Assembly: GCA_946185205.1 (NCBI GenBank)
Contig: CAMHIP010000011.1
Span: forward strand, 1 to 32,745
Length of the DNA: 32,745 nt
Reading direction: 5' to 3'
From: an uncultured Bacteroidales bacterium
Lineage (GTDB): Bacteria; Bacteroidota; Bacteroidia; Bacteroidales; UBA932
Shown: positions 32,201 through 32,745 of the stretch, piece after piece
Position numbering within the stretch: the first letter of the stretch is position 1
Layout of the letters: every line of letters begins with the position of its first letter
Notes under the pieces: generated by a model
Database searches by the model: none
The model's input: only the letters and a program-made list of their open reading frames with translations
What the model was told of the DNA's origin: nothing
Program-made: the position numbers and the translations under genes

Positions 32201-32540
32201 CGTCAGAGAGCGCGGCGTTGAGCGCATAGGGCTCGGCGAGCTGGAGGGTGATGTCCGTGTAGGTCACGGTGTTGTAGCCCAGGCAGCTGACTTCAACGGA
32301 GTACGGGCCGCCGGCACGCATACCGTTGATGAAGAAACGGCCCTCGGCATTGGCCACAGCATAGTACTGCGTACCGGAGGGCGTGTGGACTGCCACGACC
32401 GTGGCACCGGCGACGGGCTCACCCTGCTGGTCGGACACCTTGCCGTTCAGCGAGGAGGTCGTCACCTGCGCGGCGGCAGACACGACAATGAGCATTGCCG
32501 TCAAAGACAGCAACACCTGCTTGATAGTTTGTTTCATCAT
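29226..32540 (-). CDS. TonB-dependent outer-membrane receptor, Oar-like (not SusC type)
   Basis: 1104 residues with a signal peptide (ending SAAAQ). Order: carboxypeptidase-like regulatory beta-sandwich (~27-110, LNGKVSDQQGEPVAGATVVA), plug (~120-245, with RSITDVTRLSP, FTVDGANFNNNFG, IDAIEEMQVVISPFDVRQ, GGGVNAITKSGTN), then a 22-strand barrel ending GLKYLFN. These plug motifs are those of Oar/CarboxypepD_reg receptors and not of SusC. It imports a bulky ligand, or exports in some Oar proteins, using TonB energy. It is transcribed with the OB-fold lipoprotein from a good -33/-7 promoter. The ligand is unknown; nucleic acid fragments are proposed from the neighbours. Confidence 0.92.
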   Translation of the reverse strand: MMKQTIKQVLLSLTAMLIVVSAAAQVTTSSLNGKVSDQQGEPVAGATVVAVHTPSGTQYYAVANAEGRFFINGMRAGGPYSVEVSCLGYNTVTYTDITLQLAEPYALNAALSDDTQMLSEAIVISEAASKFAAEKTGAATNINSSQITALPTVNRSITDVTRLSPYGGNGMSFAGSDGRTANFTVDGANFNNNFGLSDGLPGGGNPISIDAIEEMQVVISPFDVRQTNFIGGGVNAITKSGTNTFRGTAYVYHRNENLRGDTVDGEQISGARDKDRNTTYGFTLGGPIIKNKLFFFANFEKSLTPTVVNRWQGSTDGVADADNFISRTTQADLKKVSDFVASKYGYDTGSWTDFPANEDNMKILARIDWNISDKHKLAVRYNYTLNNRWSSPNASSMDGGTRMASARMSKNSMSFANSMYSMQNIVHTVSLDLNSRLSDNLSNQLLATYSKLDDIRGTNSAEFPHIDILDGDIREEGATPDIYMALGYELFTWNNAVHNTVANIKDDLTYYAGDHKITGGVNFEYQMADNQYMRNGSGYYRYDSVSDFLAGATPEIVNLTYGYDGEQKPAARVQFYKAGLYGQDEWNVNDRFKLTAGIRLDGLFFNNGDLMTNQAIYNLSYYPKAYGYSEQHIDTGKWPTSKVTVSPRIGFNWDVLGDKSLKVRGGTGLFSGRLPLVFFTNMPTNGGLVQYQAQINAKNAAKNGFSMDVFNGGLVTEGGQATVSALYNKLISLGYPSTVKPEDGTIPSAVNGVDPRFKMPQVWKTSLAIDYSFPTSFPFSIEVEGIFNKTINAVSISDWSMKNVGGFARFNGVDNRPIYDDFRTGTKAFVLENTNKGYGWSANVTLNMRPVEGLSLMAAYTHTVSKEVTGMPGSAAESAFTYVPTVEGPNYIPLHNSQYVTPDRVIASATHDDKSGNHFSLIYEAWRGGYNYSYMMQNDMNGDGYNYDAVYIPTDEQVASRAFRFVSDGDAARFMDFVHGDSYLSKHQGQYAEAYSVYSPWVHRLDFSYKHDFTVKIGSTRNTLQLSLDIKNLLNLFNSSWGVAKYMNPNIVEGRILKYEGVDADGYATFSTPSVINGNTQTWTFNHGLGQCWYASIGLKYLFN

Positions 32541-32606
32541 GTTGATAATATGGTAAAAATGAGTTACTTATCTGTCAATTGCATTGTTACCCTACTAACT
32601 GCGTCG

Positions 32607-32638
32607 CAAAGATAGTTCACGATTTTGGATTCACCAAA
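32607..32638 (-). promoter_or_regulatory. Promoter of the TonB receptor / OB-fold lipoprotein unit
   Basis: The minus strand has -33 TTTG (32635-32638), a 20-bp spacer and -7 TATCTTTG (32607-32614), a full match to the Bacteroidota consensus. It leaves a leader of about 60 bases before the ATG at 32540. No structured element was recognised in that leader. Confidence 0.8.
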
Positions 32639-32670
32639 CCCTTTCGGGCTTTTTTATCAACATTTATTGC

Positions 32671-32678
32671 TATCTTTG
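32671..32678 (+). promoter_or_regulatory. -7 box for the transcript carrying the SAM-II-like leader
   Basis: TATCTTTG, a perfect TAnnTTTG, 17 bases before the first stem of the riboswitch. It is divergent from the receptor promoter. Confidence 0.65.
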
Positions 32679-32695
32679 CCGCACATTATGAACCT

Positions 32696-32745
32696 ACGAG
32701 GACAGATTTGACTGCTTGCAACCTCGTCAAAAATGCTAAAAAGAT
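32696..32745 (+). ncRNA. SAM-II riboswitch (probable)
   Basis: P1 pairs ACGAGG (32696-32701) with CCTCGT (32722-32727), six perfect pairs. The loop contains GATTTGACTGCTTGCA, and the 3' part ends TGCTAAAAAG. These blocks, in this order and spacing, match the SAM-II class as I remember it (GAUUU...UUGCA between the P1 strands, then a GCUAAAAAG tail that forms the pseudoknot). SAM-II is known mainly from Alphaproteobacteria and some Bacteroidota, upstream of methionine biosynthesis genes. It blocks translation when SAM is bound. The window ends inside or just after the motif, so the controlled gene, expected to be a met gene, is not visible. Confidence 0.8.

Noticed and set aside
27649..32540. 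SusC/SusD pair
   Set aside because: The receptor plug motifs are of the Oar/CarboxypepD_reg kind and the partner lipoprotein consists of BACON and OB-like units with no SusD helical repeats.
29280..32615. 1111-residue open frame on + opposite the TonB receptor
   Set aside because: It is the antisense of a strongly supported gene in high-GC DNA; the translated product is repetitive in Val, Gly, His and Asp and has no family marks. Long antisense frames are expected from this codon bias.
32638..32656. CCC-TTTC-GGG followed by TTTTTT, terminator-like
   Set aside because: The stem is only three or four pairs and no gene on the + strand ends before it; it lies between divergent promoters.
32688..32711. 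Seven-codon leader peptide MNLRGQI
   Set aside because: It overlaps P1 and the conserved loop of the SAM-II-like motif and has no run of regulatory codons (no Met run), so the RNA motif explains these bases better.

Overview
The window reads as chromosomal DNA of a high-GC member of the Bacteroidota, probably an uncultured Bacteroidales. The evidence is repeated TAnnTTTG -7 promoter boxes, many lipoproteins with BACON-type domains, an Oar-type TonB-dependent receptor, a DUF5020 channel, and codon choice strongly biased to G/C in the third position. GC content was judged by eye, not computed. There is no integrase, transposase, CRISPR array, tRNA or rRNA. The species is not identified.

Layout. 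(1) 1-4259: a GH31 alpha-glycosidase lipoprotein (+) converges on a YARHG-domain protein and exodeoxyribonuclease III (-). (2) 4260-8405: cysS, a small unknown protein, a lipoprotein, a second unknown protein carrying the same domain as the first, and an O6-alkylguanine-DNA methyltransferase, all on +. (3) 8406-13051: a small membrane protein, rdgB (-), then polyprenyl synthase, rsgA and a MATE transporter (+). Three copies of a 59-nt two-hairpin repeat lie in the gaps. (4) 13052-15704: a purine salvage unit (-), apt, a DUF5020 Tsx-like outer-membrane channel and an NCS2 purine permease, which together cover uptake to nucleotide. (5) 15827-18737: rnr followed by three small envelope genes (+). 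(6) 18757-22720: gpmI, manA and a double-domain SGNH (CE12-like) esterase (-). (7) 23035-32540, all -: TonB-dependent receptor, BACON/OB-fold lipoprotein, BACON/OB-fold/DNA-RNA nuclease lipoprotein, endonuclease/exonuclease/phosphatase lipoprotein and M3 peptidase lipoprotein. (8) 32671-32745: a promoter followed by what looks like a SAM-II riboswitch on +, whose gene lies outside the window.

The most interesting region is (7). It has the shape of a polysaccharide utilization locus, with an outer-membrane receptor, a surface-type binding lipoprotein and degradative lipoproteins, but it encodes nucleases and OB folds instead of glycosidases and SusD. I infer a nucleic-acid (or nucleoprotein) acquisition locus. 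The purine salvage unit in (4) would be a natural downstream partner. Two families of small palindromic repeats and several apparently leaderless transcripts are also notable.
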